Below, one piece after another: positions 34,401-45,791 of a stretch of DNA of 64,000 nucleotides. Location of the stretch: the NCBI RefSeq assembly GCF_001632365.1, contig NW_024468596.1, forward strand, positions 29,310 to 93,309. The letters run 5' to 3'. A program made the position numbers and the translations under genes. The notes below the pieces were generated by a model, which ran no database searches, had not been told where the DNA came from, and worked only from the letters and a program-made list of their open reading frames with translations. This stretch comes from Laetiporus sulphureus 93-53. Taxonomy: Eukaryota > Basidiomycota > Agaricomycetes > Polyporales > Laetiporaceae. Positions within the stretch are counted from its first letter, which is position 1. Each line of letters begins with the position of its first letter.

Positions 34401-35283
34401 ATGACACCGCAGACATGATGGCATTTGCAACTATGGCATATGCCGAGTTAGTATTTTGCCTTTGTAAGTGATATTTGCAATGGTGTCATTTTGTATTTCA
34501 GATTATGAAAATGCAACAGGTTATCCAGCAATCACATATTAGTTACAAACTTTTTGAGATATGCAAGCATCATGCATATTTAAACAATATGTCAAAATTT
34601 AGCGCTGTGAAATTTGAGTCACAAATTATATATATTAGATGACATTCAAGTCCAACAGATGAAGACACAAAGTGTAGATCAGTCAAGGAGGCCTATATTC
34701 AACATTAGAATCAATACATCCTATGTTGGCTTTTGGGGCCTGGGAGGCACTGCGGAATGGCAGTGAACCTCGGAGGCATCGGAGCTGGGTACAGGGGCTG
34801 CAGGAATGGCAGCCAGGTAAGCGCTGGGCGTGCGAGCTGTGTCGCCTACCCTGAAGGGGCACGGTATAAAAGGGGTAGTTAAACATAGCGGTACCTTGCT
34901 CATTTGTTACCCAAAATCCCCAGTGGTGTCGTGAGTTATTGAACGTGGTGCCGGTCTTGGCGGCCGTCGTTCAACATCCTACACCTTGTGCCAGATTGAA
35001 GTGATGGCATTGGGTATATTAATCTGCCAGACTTGAATGTCATCTAATATATATAATTTGTGACTCAAATTTCACAGCACTAAATTTTGACATATTGTCT
35101 AAATATGCATGATGCTTGTATATCTCAAAAAGTTTGTAACTAATCTGTGATCGCTGAATAACCTGTTGCATTTTCATCTTCTGAGATACAAAATGACATC
35201 ATCGCAAATATCACTTACAAAAGGCAAAATACTAACTCGGCATATGCCATAGTTGCAAATGCCATCATGTCTGCAGTGTGATA
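34401..35283. mobile_element. Foldback/MITE-like element with about 250-bp terminal inverted repeats
   Basis: Left arm about 34401-34652 and right arm about 35030-35283 are near-perfect inverted repeats (for example ACATGATGGCATTTGCAACT on the left is mirrored at the right end). No transposase ORF exists between them, so it would be non-autonomous. The loop contains a nested solo LTR. Without that insertion the element is about 625 bp. A target duplication outside the arms is not evident. Confidence 0.85.
34719..34981. mobile_element. Solo LTR (34724-34976) with 5-bp target duplication TCCTA
   Basis: A 253-bp unit beginning TGTTGG and ending TTCAACA (TG...CA with inverted TGTTG/CAACA tips) is flanked on both sides by TCCTA (34719-34723 and 34977-34981). 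It contains a TATA box (TATAAAAGGGG near 34864). GC content is higher than in the host element. This is a textbook solo LTR left by recombination between two LTRs. Confidence 0.88.
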
Positions 35284-36640
35284 GTATTTGACACCACATC
35301 ACCAGAGGCCTTTGCACCTAGCTGGCCATTTTTGATATCAAGCTAGTGCCTGTGTCTGGGATGAATGAGTTATGATTGATGGTCGTGATGCAGTAGCGAG
35401 TCCAGCATATAAGGAGATGGAGCTAGCTTTCGGTGAAAACAAATGAAAGCATTGCCAAAAAGCATAGAGAAAACACCGAGATTTGCCTCCCTGCATTCAG
35501 CATTCCTCACGGACGCTCAGATTGCTACGCCGAATCTTCTGAACTTCAGTTTTCAGCTCAGTCTCAGCTGCATATGTGTGTTCTTCCGTTTGATGCTTTT
35601 CTGGAAGACATATGTTGCTGTATACTCTTGCATTTTAACCCCACACATCCCGTCTAACCAGCGATGAGATCTAGCATGTGAGCGATCTGAAAGGACAAAC
35701 TTATATGCTCCTGCGGACGTGAATGGCCTATGCAATGAGGATTGCACTGATTCATAAGAATCTAAGGCATAATCAAGTGGAGGAGACGGAAGAGCCGGAG
35801 TGAGATGTAGCCAGTCCTGTGGCACTTCTGTCCTCGATCCTTGATGCATGATGCCTGAGTGCGGAGATACACGAACATGGCAGCCTGAGAATGCAAAATG
35901 GTGCATATATTAAAATGGTCACCGTACACCGGGCACATGAGCCCATGATTCCACAGGGAACATCTTGGACACATTGTAATAACAGTCTAAATAATCATGC
36001 AATGTTTTCAGTGAATATATTTTGAAATCATTTTTAATGCTTTAAGCATCAGTACAATTTTGATAACATTCATAATGATGCCACAATCAGGCCCCAATGT
36101 TGCAGCTGACAGCATTCAAGCAACATTGCAGTAATATGTTGCAGCTGACAGCATTCAAGCAACATTGCAGTGATATGTTGAATGTTTCTTGAGAAAAATT
36201 TTTAAATGATACTTCTGAGGGCTATGATGTCATCAAGATGCTCCCACTGGGTTCATTGTGATCATATAAATTCAATTACTATATATAATAATCTGCTAAC
36301 CATATTAGGACATCCTCAATGCATCTAAAATGATTTCAGCCCGCACCTGATGGAAAGCATCTAGCACTCATTGTAATGTCACCTTGATCATATTTGTAAT
36401 GTACACTTAAGGTCCATTCAAAATGATGCCACATGTTGTGTGAATGCTGGCTAGAGAAAAATTGTCGTCACATTATAGTGTCTTTCTGAATGAAATCACA
36501 ATTATTTCACAATGATGGCACTCAAAATAATTTAAATAATTTCATAATGTTTACACTGGTAACATTATAATTACATTGTGACTGTTATCACAATGTGTTT
36601 AAAATTTTTCCAGTGAAATCATGGGCACATGTCCTCAGTG
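35284..36640. other. AT-rich region without genes
   Basis: No ORF with recognisable content. It includes a 39-bp tandem duplication (separate entry). The rest is AT-rich, CpG-poor sequence, probably eroded repeats. Confidence 0.5.
36098..36175. repeat. Tandem duplication, 2 x 39 bp
   Basis: Two adjacent 39-bp copies starting TGTTGCAGCTGACAGCATTC, at 36098 and 36137, differ by one base near the end (GTAATA against GTGATA). Within a unit, TGTTGC and GCAACA form a short inverted repeat. Confidence 0.9.
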
Positions 36641-37431
36641 TGTCACAGCGCATTATAGATCCTGCCAAAAGGCAAGGAAATGGCTGCAAGGTACTAGCCA
36701 CACTCATGACCTGCACAAAAACCAAAATAAGGATCTGCCACAAGGGGGCTAGATCAAAAAGGCATGCAGTGGTATACAGCCTGCAAAAAGGGGCTCAAAG
36801 GGCCCTTAGCCTTATAATCACACAAAAAGGGGCTGATGGCTTGTTAGGCCATATACAATAGATGTATGAAACTGGGGGTACCCAGCTTTATCATAGGTAC
36901 TTATATACATGTAGGGCAGGGCCCCTGGCACTGTGCTACTGTGAGACCTCAGATACCTACATATAAACATATTGTTAGATCTAGTAATGGTCTGGACTTT
37001 GCCATAGCAACTATCTAAGAATGGCCGTGATTTGTCCAATGAGATAATTGCTACAGAATGGTGCCACTATATGAGCAGCAAAGTGGTGCCATTATTGAGT
37101 GGCCAATAAAGTGTCTGCCATATGGCATATTCGAATAGTGATGCTACCATTTGGTAGCCATGTTGTTGGTGCCACTTCCCACCATGTGACAATCCTAATC
37201 CTTTAGGCTGAACCTTTAATCAGTCATGTGACTGGGTTGCTGAATCATGGGTGCTTGATGGTCACGTGGTAGACACAGCCACATCTGCAATGTATGTGCT
37301 GATATTATGCTATTTGTCCAAGTATTCACTTTGTTGGACCAATATTAAGGTTGTGCTCATATAACTACTTATGGTTGCCAAATAAGGACTTAAAATGCGA
37401 AAATAAAGCTGTCATGTTAAATATTGTGACA
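36641..37431 (-). mobile_element. Solo LTR, family D, copy 1 (reverse orientation)
   Basis: 791 bp with TGTC...GACA ends. It is homologous along its length to 57833-58536 in the opposite orientation; the regions around GTAGGGCAGGGCCCCTGGCA and GCTCAAAGGGCCCTTAG are almost identical. Flanking pentamers CAGTG (left) and TGGTG (right) differ by two transitions and may be a mutated target duplication. A TATA box (ATGTATATAA read on the minus strand, near 36905) supports LTR identity. No internal domain follows, so it is a solo LTR. Confidence 0.75.
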
Positions 37432-37510
37432 TGGTGGTAGAAGCTTGAATAAGTATTCTCTTCTGTGGAAACTAGCCAAAGCTAGTGCTTTACAGTTGTG
37501 AGTGAGCATT

Positions 37511-38220
37511 TCAGAAGCTTCCAGACATAGCTTGGCCAATTAATGATAGTGTGACAGCCTTGCATGGCACGGCACCAAAGATATCTTCATTCCTGCTCAG
37601 GTCCCTGATAGGAGGGAGTGCATACACAGGCTTGCTGAAACCCGATTCAGAGGGCAGACTAGACATAAATGCCGAAGAGCTTCTCGAGATGTATGGGGAA
37701 CCAACCTTGTCCCAGACATCCTGGATTGAGGTGGCAGACTCTGTTGGATGCAAGAATGGATATATGGGTTCAGTGGTGGGCCAATAGTTATCAGCAGCAG
37801 AAGCAGGCTCCTCAATGAACAGGTCTGACCCAGAGAACTTTAGTTCATGTGCAGCAGTTGTTTGAGAAGTTCGTGGTGCAGCAGCAATGGAAATGGGTTT
37901 GTTCTCATTGTCCTTGTTTGCAAGTGACAGGTGTTAGCCCTGCGTTCCCAGTCTACATGTCGGGCATTCTTGACGAACTGCGAGATGAGCTTTTTGGAGA
38001 TCCATGAATGGTGCTCGCAGATCAGAGACATGGTCTTATCCATCCCTCCATGGTTTGACAGGCAGTGGCAGTAGCACAGAATGTCACAGATCTGTTTCTC
38101 GAGCACATTTGGCTAGTTCTCATAGAGCATCACAGGCATGTTGTCGCCCTTCACATCTGCCTTGTTCAGTGAAAGCACCTGCCACTTGTTGGATAACACG
38201 AGTACTATAGCTGGCCTCAT
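37511..38220 (-). pseudogene. Degenerate transposon coding region with integrase-type zinc-binding (HHCC-like) motif
   Basis: Minus-strand frames between 38220 and 37511 read like a decayed polyprotein: VLSNKWQVLSLNKADVKGD, a stop, then CHCLSNHGGMDKTMSLICEH and SWISKKLISQFVKNARHVDW, resembling the H-x3-H ... C-x2-C domain that precedes retroviral-type integrases, although the expected final Cys pair is damaged. Further downstream, PSESGFSKPVYALPPIRDLS. Stops and frameshifts make it non-functional. The parental element type cannot be assigned. Confidence 0.45.
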
Positions 38221-39400
38221 TTTGCAAAGTTTTTCGTAGATCATGAATAATAATTTGAGTTCTGGGTCAAATTACTTCAAACCTTAAGGATAAGATGTTT
38301 AAACATTCAGCTAACCAAATGACCAAAATGATCACTGAAAGGTAAGGAGGACTGCCCATCAAAGAACTTCTGAATCAGAGGGTGTCAAACAGAAGGGTAA
38401 TGCAAAATCTTGTCACCATCAGTCACATCTTGCCATGAAACAGCTTGTGTTGGCATGCTTGGCAAACTGCTCTATTAGGCAAGTTGGCTTTCAGCCACTG
38501 CCACTGATAGGTGTGGACTTCAGATGTGTGATTGCCTTTCCGGGCAGCAGTGGCTGACATCTGTCACACCCAGTCAGTGTTTCCTCAATCTAAGGCATGC
38601 CATCCCACAAACAAATCTGGACTTTTCATAGTGTGAATGGAATCTATGTGAAGATTTGTTATTACAAAAACTGAGGAATACAGCAAATAGAATCGGCATA
38701 GATCTAAGGATTTCGGCTGAAAATTAGCCACTATTTGAGAATGTAGCCGCAGTGATTGTCCTTGCATAATATGATAACATTTTTCTCATATTTAAGCTGA
38801 ATGGACTTGAGCTCTAGAGATGATTTTGCAGATTAGAGCAAGCCATAGTATCTTCTGGACCCACCAGAAGAACTGCGGCATTCTGACCCGAGAGGTCGCT
38901 GGGTCATGTAGTATGTCCCAGATTTTGTCGAACATGATCTGCATGAGAAGTGCCTTCTCCTGCTTCTAAGATGAAGATGTGAGATGTAGCCCTTTTTAAT
39001 TTTTGTATCAGTCAGTCAGCTGGGCACCCGAGGTCATGCTGTGAATCTACGAGCATCCATGCATTTTTGGTGGCTGATGGGTCTGGGAGAGCATGCTTCG
39101 TGGTGGCCTTAAACTTCTCCTTCACCTTTGCAGCACCAATTTTTGGTTGAATGCAGTTGGTAATGGTGTCCTGCCGCATGGTGGAGAGTTTGGCATCTTG
39201 TCCTCAGGAGACATATTAGACATAATGTCAATGATGAGTTTGGATTATATGAGTATATGAATAGCACTAATGCATTTAGTGAGGACTACACAGCCATGTG
39301 ATAACAAAAACTCACTGGTAGATAGGTTGTTCTGCTGCTCTTGCAATTTATGACCAGCAATGTGAGAGCAAATGAAGGAGTAGTCTGAGGAAAAAGAGGA
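38221..39400. other. Eroded repeat region
   Basis: Minus-strand fragments such as SPEDKMPNSPPCGRTPLPTA look like remnants of mobile-element proteins, but stops are frequent and nothing can be assigned. Confidence 0.4.
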
Positions 39401-40214
39401 CCCAGGCAACTCTCATATAGGAGTGTCGCAAAAATCTTTCGAAACGAGTCTGAAATATGCAAAGTTTCGGGCCTCCAGTATGCAAAGTGTGACAAGACCT
39501 GTGACTATGTCACATTTTGTAATGATACATCACATTTGTATGTCACACTATGTCAGAGTCAGAAAAACACGGATTTGTTTGCAACTCGGAGATGGCCTGC
39601 TACTCACTACATTATTATGTGAGGCGAGATAGCCCGCTACTCTCACATAATGATGTTGTGATAATAAAGAGGCTATATGGAGTGCGTATCAAGCTGATGT
39701 TTATCAATGCTGTTGTCATGAAAGGTGACATCTTGAAGAAAAGCTGCAAATGCATTCACTGTTGCAGATATTTTTGTTATTTATTTGGGATCAGAATGAG
39801 AAGATCTTGATGCACAAACTACAGATTTTGTATCTTTCGAATGTGACAATCCAGCTCCATGAGTTCAAGGAGAGCTATGCAAGCAGCACAATGCACGCAT
39901 GTACATACTATGATGGCTATCTGGTCAGGAAATCATTTATCTTTATGTTAATATGTGACTATATGGTGGTCTTATTGCATCAATGGCTTGTCACATCAAT
40001 AATACTAGTGTTTAACCACCCAGACATGCCTAAACCGGGATCTCCGACATGCATTGGGCCCTAAAACATGCTAAGTTGCAATAAAAATAAGAGTCTTTTT
40101 GAGAGTTTTTGAGGCCTCTGAGGTCTGAAATATGCAATCCATGACAAGGAAATCATAATTTGGGGCCCCTCAAATATGCTATTTTGTGACACTTCTGTAT
40201 GGGAGTTGCCCAGA
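39401..40214. mobile_element. Short TIR element, about 0.8 kb, non-autonomous
   Basis: CCAGGCAACTCTCATATAGG at the left end and its imperfect reverse complement at the right end (40178-40214, TATGGGAGTTGCCCAG) form inverted repeats of about 35 bp with several transitions. The interior has the recurring phrase GAAATATGCAA and no transposase. Looks like an aged MITE. A clear target duplication was not found. Confidence 0.55.
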
Positions 40215-40534
40215 TCCTGGAAAAAGCAAGGGAGAAGGGCACCTAACAGGTGAGTGACATGGTCACGTAAATGGATGTTGTGGCTTGTGCCCTTTTATGG
40301 CCTTGTCTAGGCAGACCTATTTTTTTTTTGAGGGAGCGATGGTCAAACATTGTGCAGCGGTGCAGTGCGATGACCTTATACTTAAAGCTGTGGCACTGTA
40401 GTGATCTCGGGGGCAAAGTGGCTCACAATCGCACCTTGATGAGTCTGTATATTATGGTGCTATGCCACAAACAAAAGAATGACAAATAAAAAAAAAAGAA
40501 CCTAAAGGCTAAACTCTAGTGGCAGCACTTGTGC
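40215..40534. other. Unassigned repeat-like sequence with T-run and A-run
   Basis: A run of T near 40320 and a run of A near 40488 bracket about 170 bp. No gene seen; could be a short retroposon remnant but I cannot support that. Confidence 0.3.
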
Positions 40535-41117
40535 AATCAAAAGACTACTCACTGATGTGAAGTAAGTCTGGAAAGGTGATAGAGATATATAGGCAGGCTG
40601 GTTAGGCCTTAGTCTGTGTAGTAATATGATGAGAAGAAATGATCTGAGGTTTCTTGCTCTATAGGCTGGTCTTATATACATACATGTATCGAGTGCTGGT
40701 TACTACATGACATGCTATTGGCTATCTACGTACCTTTGCAACTAAACTATATATAAAACAATAAGTGGGAGAATCTACCTATATGCAAAACAATGGATGT
40801 GAAGATCTGTCCTTATCTGTAACAATGGTGAGATGATCCATCCTATCGTGGTAACGGCTATACTTTGAGCTGATTGCCTAGATAATCCCTAACAATAGTC
40901 CTTGTTCCCTTTGTTTCCAAATGGATGCCTCTATTATGTCCTGGAATAGACAGGTCTGACCAGATCATCCACAGGTCTGGACCATAACATGTGATGTAGA
41001 CTATCACCTGATCTCAAGTGTCATGTCTGTGGCTGAGTGGCATGAGATATTGGTAAAGCACGTGGTCTGTGGTGTGAGAAAAGTTATGTGTGGACTTTGT
41101 GGTGAAAATCTGTGACA
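40535..41117 (-). mobile_element. 3' LTR of family A retroelement (minus orientation)
   Basis: On the minus strand the LTR begins TGTCACAG at 41117, directly after a polypurine tract AAAGGGGGG, and runs to about 40535. It matches the plus-oriented LTR at 41454-42106, including the promoter phrase ATATAAGACCAGC and the end GTAGTCTTTTGA. The left limit is approximate. Confidence 0.7.
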
Positions 41118-41453
41118 CTACCCCCCTTTCATGGTTCAGCTTCCTGTGGAACCAAAACCTTTATCCTCTCATCCATGTCTGTCCCCCAATGGTTTCTTAT
41201 TGTCGACTGATATTCCTTCAGCAAAGACTTCAAGAATAATCTGAGCTATGCAGTCACCGACAGAGACTTTGAAGGGATGGTCTGAGTGATTGATCATGAT
41301 GACTTTAAGTTCCCCTGTGTAGTCAGGGTCAACAACTCCTGCTCTAATATTGATTGTCCATCATGCGGACAATCCACTGCTTAGTGCAATTCTGATGTAA
41401 GTGCCAACTAGGGGTTCAATGGCGAGCCCAGTTCCTACAGTTGCATGGGCATG
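41118..41453 (-). pseudogene. 3' end of a retroelement pol gene encoding a dUTPase domain
   Basis: Read on the minus strand, one frame gives the C-terminal two thirds of a trimeric dUTPase: GTGLAIEPLVGTYIRIALSS (motif 2 region), AGVVDPDYTGELKV (motif 3, with the catalytic-site Asp and Tyr), SVGDCIAQIILE (motif 4) and DKGFGSTGS (motif 5), then TGA, a polypurine tract and the LTR. dUTPases hydrolyse dUTP, keeping uracil out of newly made DNA. Two in-frame TGA codons interrupt it. dUTPase domains are known from some basidiomycete Ty3/gypsy elements; here the domain sits at the very end of pol. The upstream side is cut off at 41453 by another LTR. Motif 1 is missing. Confidence 0.85.
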
Positions 41454-42106
41454 TGTCACAGATTTTTGCCACAAAGTCCGCACGTGACTTTACCCACACC
41501 ATAGATCATGTGCTTCACTAATATCTCACGCCACTCAGCCACAGATGTGACATGTAGAGATCAGGTGATAGTCTACATCACATGTTACGGTCCAGACCAA
41601 TGGATGACATGGTCAGACCAATCTATTCCAGGAACCACAAGGGTGTTCATTTTGGAAACAAGGACAATTACTATAAATCATCTAGGCAATCAGCTCAAAG
41701 GATAGCCATTACCACAATAAGGAAAGGTCACCGAAGCCCAGGGATTTTCCATAGCATTGCTTGAATCCCACGAGGAAGAACCTCTTCACTTATTTTTTCA
41801 CAGAGACGTTCCTGCACTAGTACATATTAGGATAGATTTGCTCTCACGAGCATATGGCCTTTTGTCCTGGACTTGACCAATGCTGTAGTAGTCAGTGGGA
41901 TCTCGTTCCAGATAGGTAAAGTAGCAGTAGTAAGTGGCCCATCCTGTACACATATATAAGACCAGCATGTAGAGGATGAAACCTCAGATTGTTTCTCCTC
42001 ATCTACCAAGCATAGCAACCACTGAGCCTACCAAGCTCCACTATATATATCTATCACATTTCCATATACTTGCTGGCACACCAGTAAGTAGGTAGGTCTT
42101 TTGACA
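41454..42106 (+). mobile_element. LTR of family A (plus orientation), probable 5' LTR of element A
   Basis: 653 bp, TGTCACAG...TTTTGACA, perfect 5-bp inverted tips (TGTCA/TGACA). It has a TATA-like ATATATAAGACCAGC. It is followed three bases later by TTGGGATCTGG, which could be a tRNA primer-binding site. No matching target duplication flanks it, so it is better explained as a 5' LTR continuing into element A than as a solo LTR. It truncates the dUTPase gene on its left. Confidence 0.65.
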
Positions 42107-43093
42107 CTACTTGGGATCTGGGGGGATCAGGGCAGCATGTTCCATGTGACTGACCCTGTTTTGGTCTTTTTGATCTCTTGTCCAGCGTCGCTGTGACATT
42201 AGAAACAATCTGACATTTTCTGCACCCCTGCTTAGTGTCTAATGCAAGCAGCCACATATTTTCAGTGCAAGCATCTTCAGCCGTAGCGTGCAGCTTTTCC
42301 CACACACATTCCAATTTGACTTCTACCCGGCGTGAGCCTCAGCAAGATGCTGAGCAGCCCAAGGCAGCAAAGTGCAAGGCCACCCATAAAGAAGATCCCT
42401 ACACTGGCTACAAATGCTGCAAGACCAACCAAGAGTGAGGAAGGCTCCTTACCTTAGCATCCCTAGGTGCTTCATCCACAGATCAACAATGATCGGCGGC
42501 CAGGGTAGTAGACACTATGCATATTAGGGTACAAGGCATCATTCATTGCCTTCACAGTCACACCCCTCTGCTCGAACGTTACAATCCCAGAGCTGGATGT
42601 CTCACCACAGATGGATGCAAGCCAAGACCTCCACCCAAGATCATCACCAGCAATGCCATTCCCCCCACGATCATCACTCTGCAGCTGATATGACCCATAC
42701 AACTTAGCGCATGACCCATTCGCCCACTCCTGTCCACAGTTAGACCCACGCTTCACAATGACATGCTCAAGAAGCAGGTATCTGCTACCTCCTTTAGGCT
42801 TCAGCTGATACCGGGAGCATATTGAGAGAGAATAAGTCAGGACTGGAGGAAGAAAGTACAACTTCTTGCATCGGAGTTAGACAAAGTCTGCGCAGACTTA
42901 TACATGGGTACTCGCAAATACACCTTCGTCGAGACTCAGGTCATCAACATGTGCTGCTTGGAGATAGGCAGAATTAGTTTCAAGAAGATAGGGAAGCAGC
43001 AGAGGCTAGATGAGATCGTCAAGGAGATTGGGAAGGTCAAGGACAAATAGTACCTAGGCTTCATCTTCAATTAGATATATACTTCTTTTACTT
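42107..43093. other. Leader/unknown segment of element A with an antisense ORF
   Basis: Between the LTR and the gag start. A minus-strand ORF at 42472-42861 (129 codons, with SNCGQEWANGSCAKLYGSYQ and GWRSWLASICGETSSSGIVT) has the look of a genuine protein, but I do not recognise it. At 42880-43050 (+) another open stretch reads VCADLYMGTRKYTFVETQVI and ends in a stop. Either may be captured or older sequence. Confidence 0.35.
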
Positions 43094-44047
43094 GTGAAAA
43101 TGTCATCCAATCGAGCACAAATGACTACCTTCCAACAACAAATGGAAGATATCCTTCACCCAAACATCGAGACACATGAAAGTACACCCTATGCCTCTAG
43201 TCAACCATTACCAGAGCTCCAACCTGGAGATTCTGCATCGCAAGTCAGAGGACCATTGTCTCCAACACCATCACTCCTCCCAGCATACATACCTTTCACA
43301 TGGTCCTATGATGGACATCAATATGAGCATCTCGAAGATGCCATTAGGCAGTCCACCCCCGGCAAGATACCCAATAACATCCATGAATGAGTAATCATCG
43401 TCATGAAGTCCATGGTCAACAATAAACTCAAAAAGATGTATAACGTACTTGGTGACAAGATCTATGAGCACAAATGAATTCTTGAGGCATCCATTACATC
43501 AATCCAAATGAAGCAACATCTCAAAGAGGCAGTACTCAAGTCCAAGAATGAAAAACTCTCGGACAGGATCAAAGCCCAGGATGCACACATGGTCATCCTA
43601 ACTGACAAAATCACAGGAACTCAGGAAGCTATGTTGGACATGGGAAAGAAAATGATGGAACTAGGCAGCGAAAATATCAAGCTGCATCATGAGCTAGCTT
43701 CACTTAAAGCAAGCGGCGTCACAATGATGCAAGGTCAAACATCCGGCACGGTCCAACCCAACCATCCTCGCATCAAAATTGCCAAACCTCCACACTACTC
43801 AGGCAAAGGAAGTTTGGAGGACTGGCTCTAACAACTTGGTATATGAATGTGGTGGAATAAGATCAATGATGATGAATGCAAAATCACTATGGCACTGCTG
43901 CACTTGGAAGGTGGTGCATTCACCTACATGTCAGAATATGTGACCAAGGTAGCAGCATGACAATTCCTCGGTACTTGGGAAAACTTCATCAACATTCTCA
44001 TGGTGAACTACAGGACTCTCGACCTGGATAAGGATGAGCAACGGCAC
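43094..44047 (+). pseudogene. Element A gag, N-terminal part (interrupted by element B)
   Basis: From ATG 43100 region: MSSNRAQMTTFQQQMEDIL, Pro/Ser-rich linker, a coiled coil (KEAVLKSKNEKLSDRIKAQD), then the conserved PPHYSGKGSLEDWL and LHLEGGAFTYMSEY of a gypsy-type capsid. Stop codons occur after NNIHE, after EHK, after EDWL and in the alanine stretch near 43960. The last aligned bases, up to 44047, continue in homology at 60591. The intact homologue is 62494-63804; compared with it, most changes are C-to-T or G-to-A, often at former CpG sites. Confidence 0.8.
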
Positions 44048-45791
44048 TGTGAGGTGGCCAGCATGGCTGCCCCCCACTATAATTGTGCTCCCTAACATTT
44101 GACAGCAAGCTCAGAGCAGAACAGGCACATCGTATTTAGGGCAGGACAGATACATCGAGTCTGTGCTATGGATCGTTTACATGGATGGGGCCCTCCAAAC
44201 CTCAGGACGTGACCTCAGAACCAACTGTCACCTTCAGAAAAGTGCTTTGGGTGCAGCGTATGGTCCAGATCATCACCAGCTTCTACAGACATGGAGGTGT
44301 ATGGCACCACTGAAGGCTGGCCATGTTGGAGCGAAAGGGAGGTGGAAGCTTTGGATGAGGGAATGTCGGGGCTCATTGATCTTTGTCCAAGCATGTCAAG
44401 CAAGCATTGCCACAATCAAGGGTCCGAAAAAAGATCTCCAACCATTGTGGCTGACCTTGAACCATGATTGTGTGACAAATAAAAGGTGGTGAGGGCACGG
44501 AGATCACAGACCTACTCAAAGGAGTCAGTCAGTGGCACCTGCATTCCTGTCCAGGTGAGCTCAGTGCAGGTGGTGTCAAGGAGCGCCTGAGGCTACAGGT
44601 CAATCTAAATAGGAGAAAAAGGAAGACATAGAACACGTACCAGGAGGGATCAGACTCGGTGGCACCATTTATTCCACTCAACCACAGCGGAACACAAACC
44701 AGATGGAACATGTATGCATTCCATGGACAGAGCCTCAAGCAGCAGAAGATATTGATGTATGCACAGGGTGTAGATGGATCGCTGTTCACCAGGGATGCCA
44801 TCTGGTGTGTAAGACATGGCAAGATGAGAATAGGGTGGAGAGTGGCAATAGCTGAGAGGGGCACAAGAAGGGGCAGGCAGGTTGAGGTGTGTACATGTCC
44901 AAGGACCGCAGCTGTAGACCAGGTGAGGTACCGATGGGAGACTGCATCCAAGATGATGTCAGGAAACCCCAGCATATGAGCACAGACCAAGAAACAGGTG
45001 AAACCATTGGGGCAGCATAGGCGAGGTGTCCAAAGAATGGACAGGGCACCTTCAGATCAGGAACAAGGAAACTTCCATGGTATGGGATGGCCGCTGGGAT
45101 GGGCCCTTGAGGAATGCAGTGAGCAGAGTGCAACACAGGTGAATAGAAGGCAAGGAATTCAGAATGAGATGTGATGGGGTGGTCTGCAGCAGCAGGCCCT
45201 CCAAGGAATTCAAAATGAGATGAGTGAGGCAAGGGAATGAGTTACAGGACCAATCGGGGTCCGATGTGCAATTAAGTCTCAGATGAACATGCCCTGAGGG
45301 CATAGTATAAAAGGGTGGTGCAGTTAGGTAGTTGGGGGGAGCTCGGACAGCATATCTAGGAGCTAGAGTATGTGATGAGGCTTGCATAGCAGTGCACAGA
45401 GACAGTGGTCTCCCTCTCCTCCACAACCTACTGCTTCTACTTCATGATCTAATCAGAATCTTTGCTCTCACTGTTGAACGCGGTTGATCAACCATCAGGA
45501 CATTGCCACTGAAACAGTATGCCCACCTCCTGAGACTCCTGTACTCCATCCAGAAGTCATTAGACTTGCCCCGGAACTGTTTTATTGTGCGTATCTTGCA
45601 TATATCACCCTGGCCCATACACTCTACATGGCTGGTGGTCTATTGGGTGCCATGTTGATTCACTTCTTCACCATATTTTACATTTGGCTCTTGCATTGGC
45701 TTTAGATGCAGACCTTCCCTGCACTGTTCCCCCTTCACCCTACCTGGTTGTTTGCTGTCCTTTCACAGCTAGCTGAGTACTCACAATCACA
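44048..45791 (+). repeat. 5' LTR of element B
   Basis: 1744 bp. Promoter TATA box (GTATAAAAGGG near 45305) followed by a GGGGGGAGCTCGG stretch. One copy of a 51-bp unit around 45150-45215 that is present three times in the 3' LTR. Confidence 0.88.

Noticed and set aside
36850..37100. ORFs in the family D LTR as protein-coding genes
   Set aside because: They lie within a repeated LTR and are not conserved between the two copies.
40320..40495. T-run and A-run bracketed segment as a SINE
   Set aside because: No A/B box promoter and no target duplication could be confirmed.
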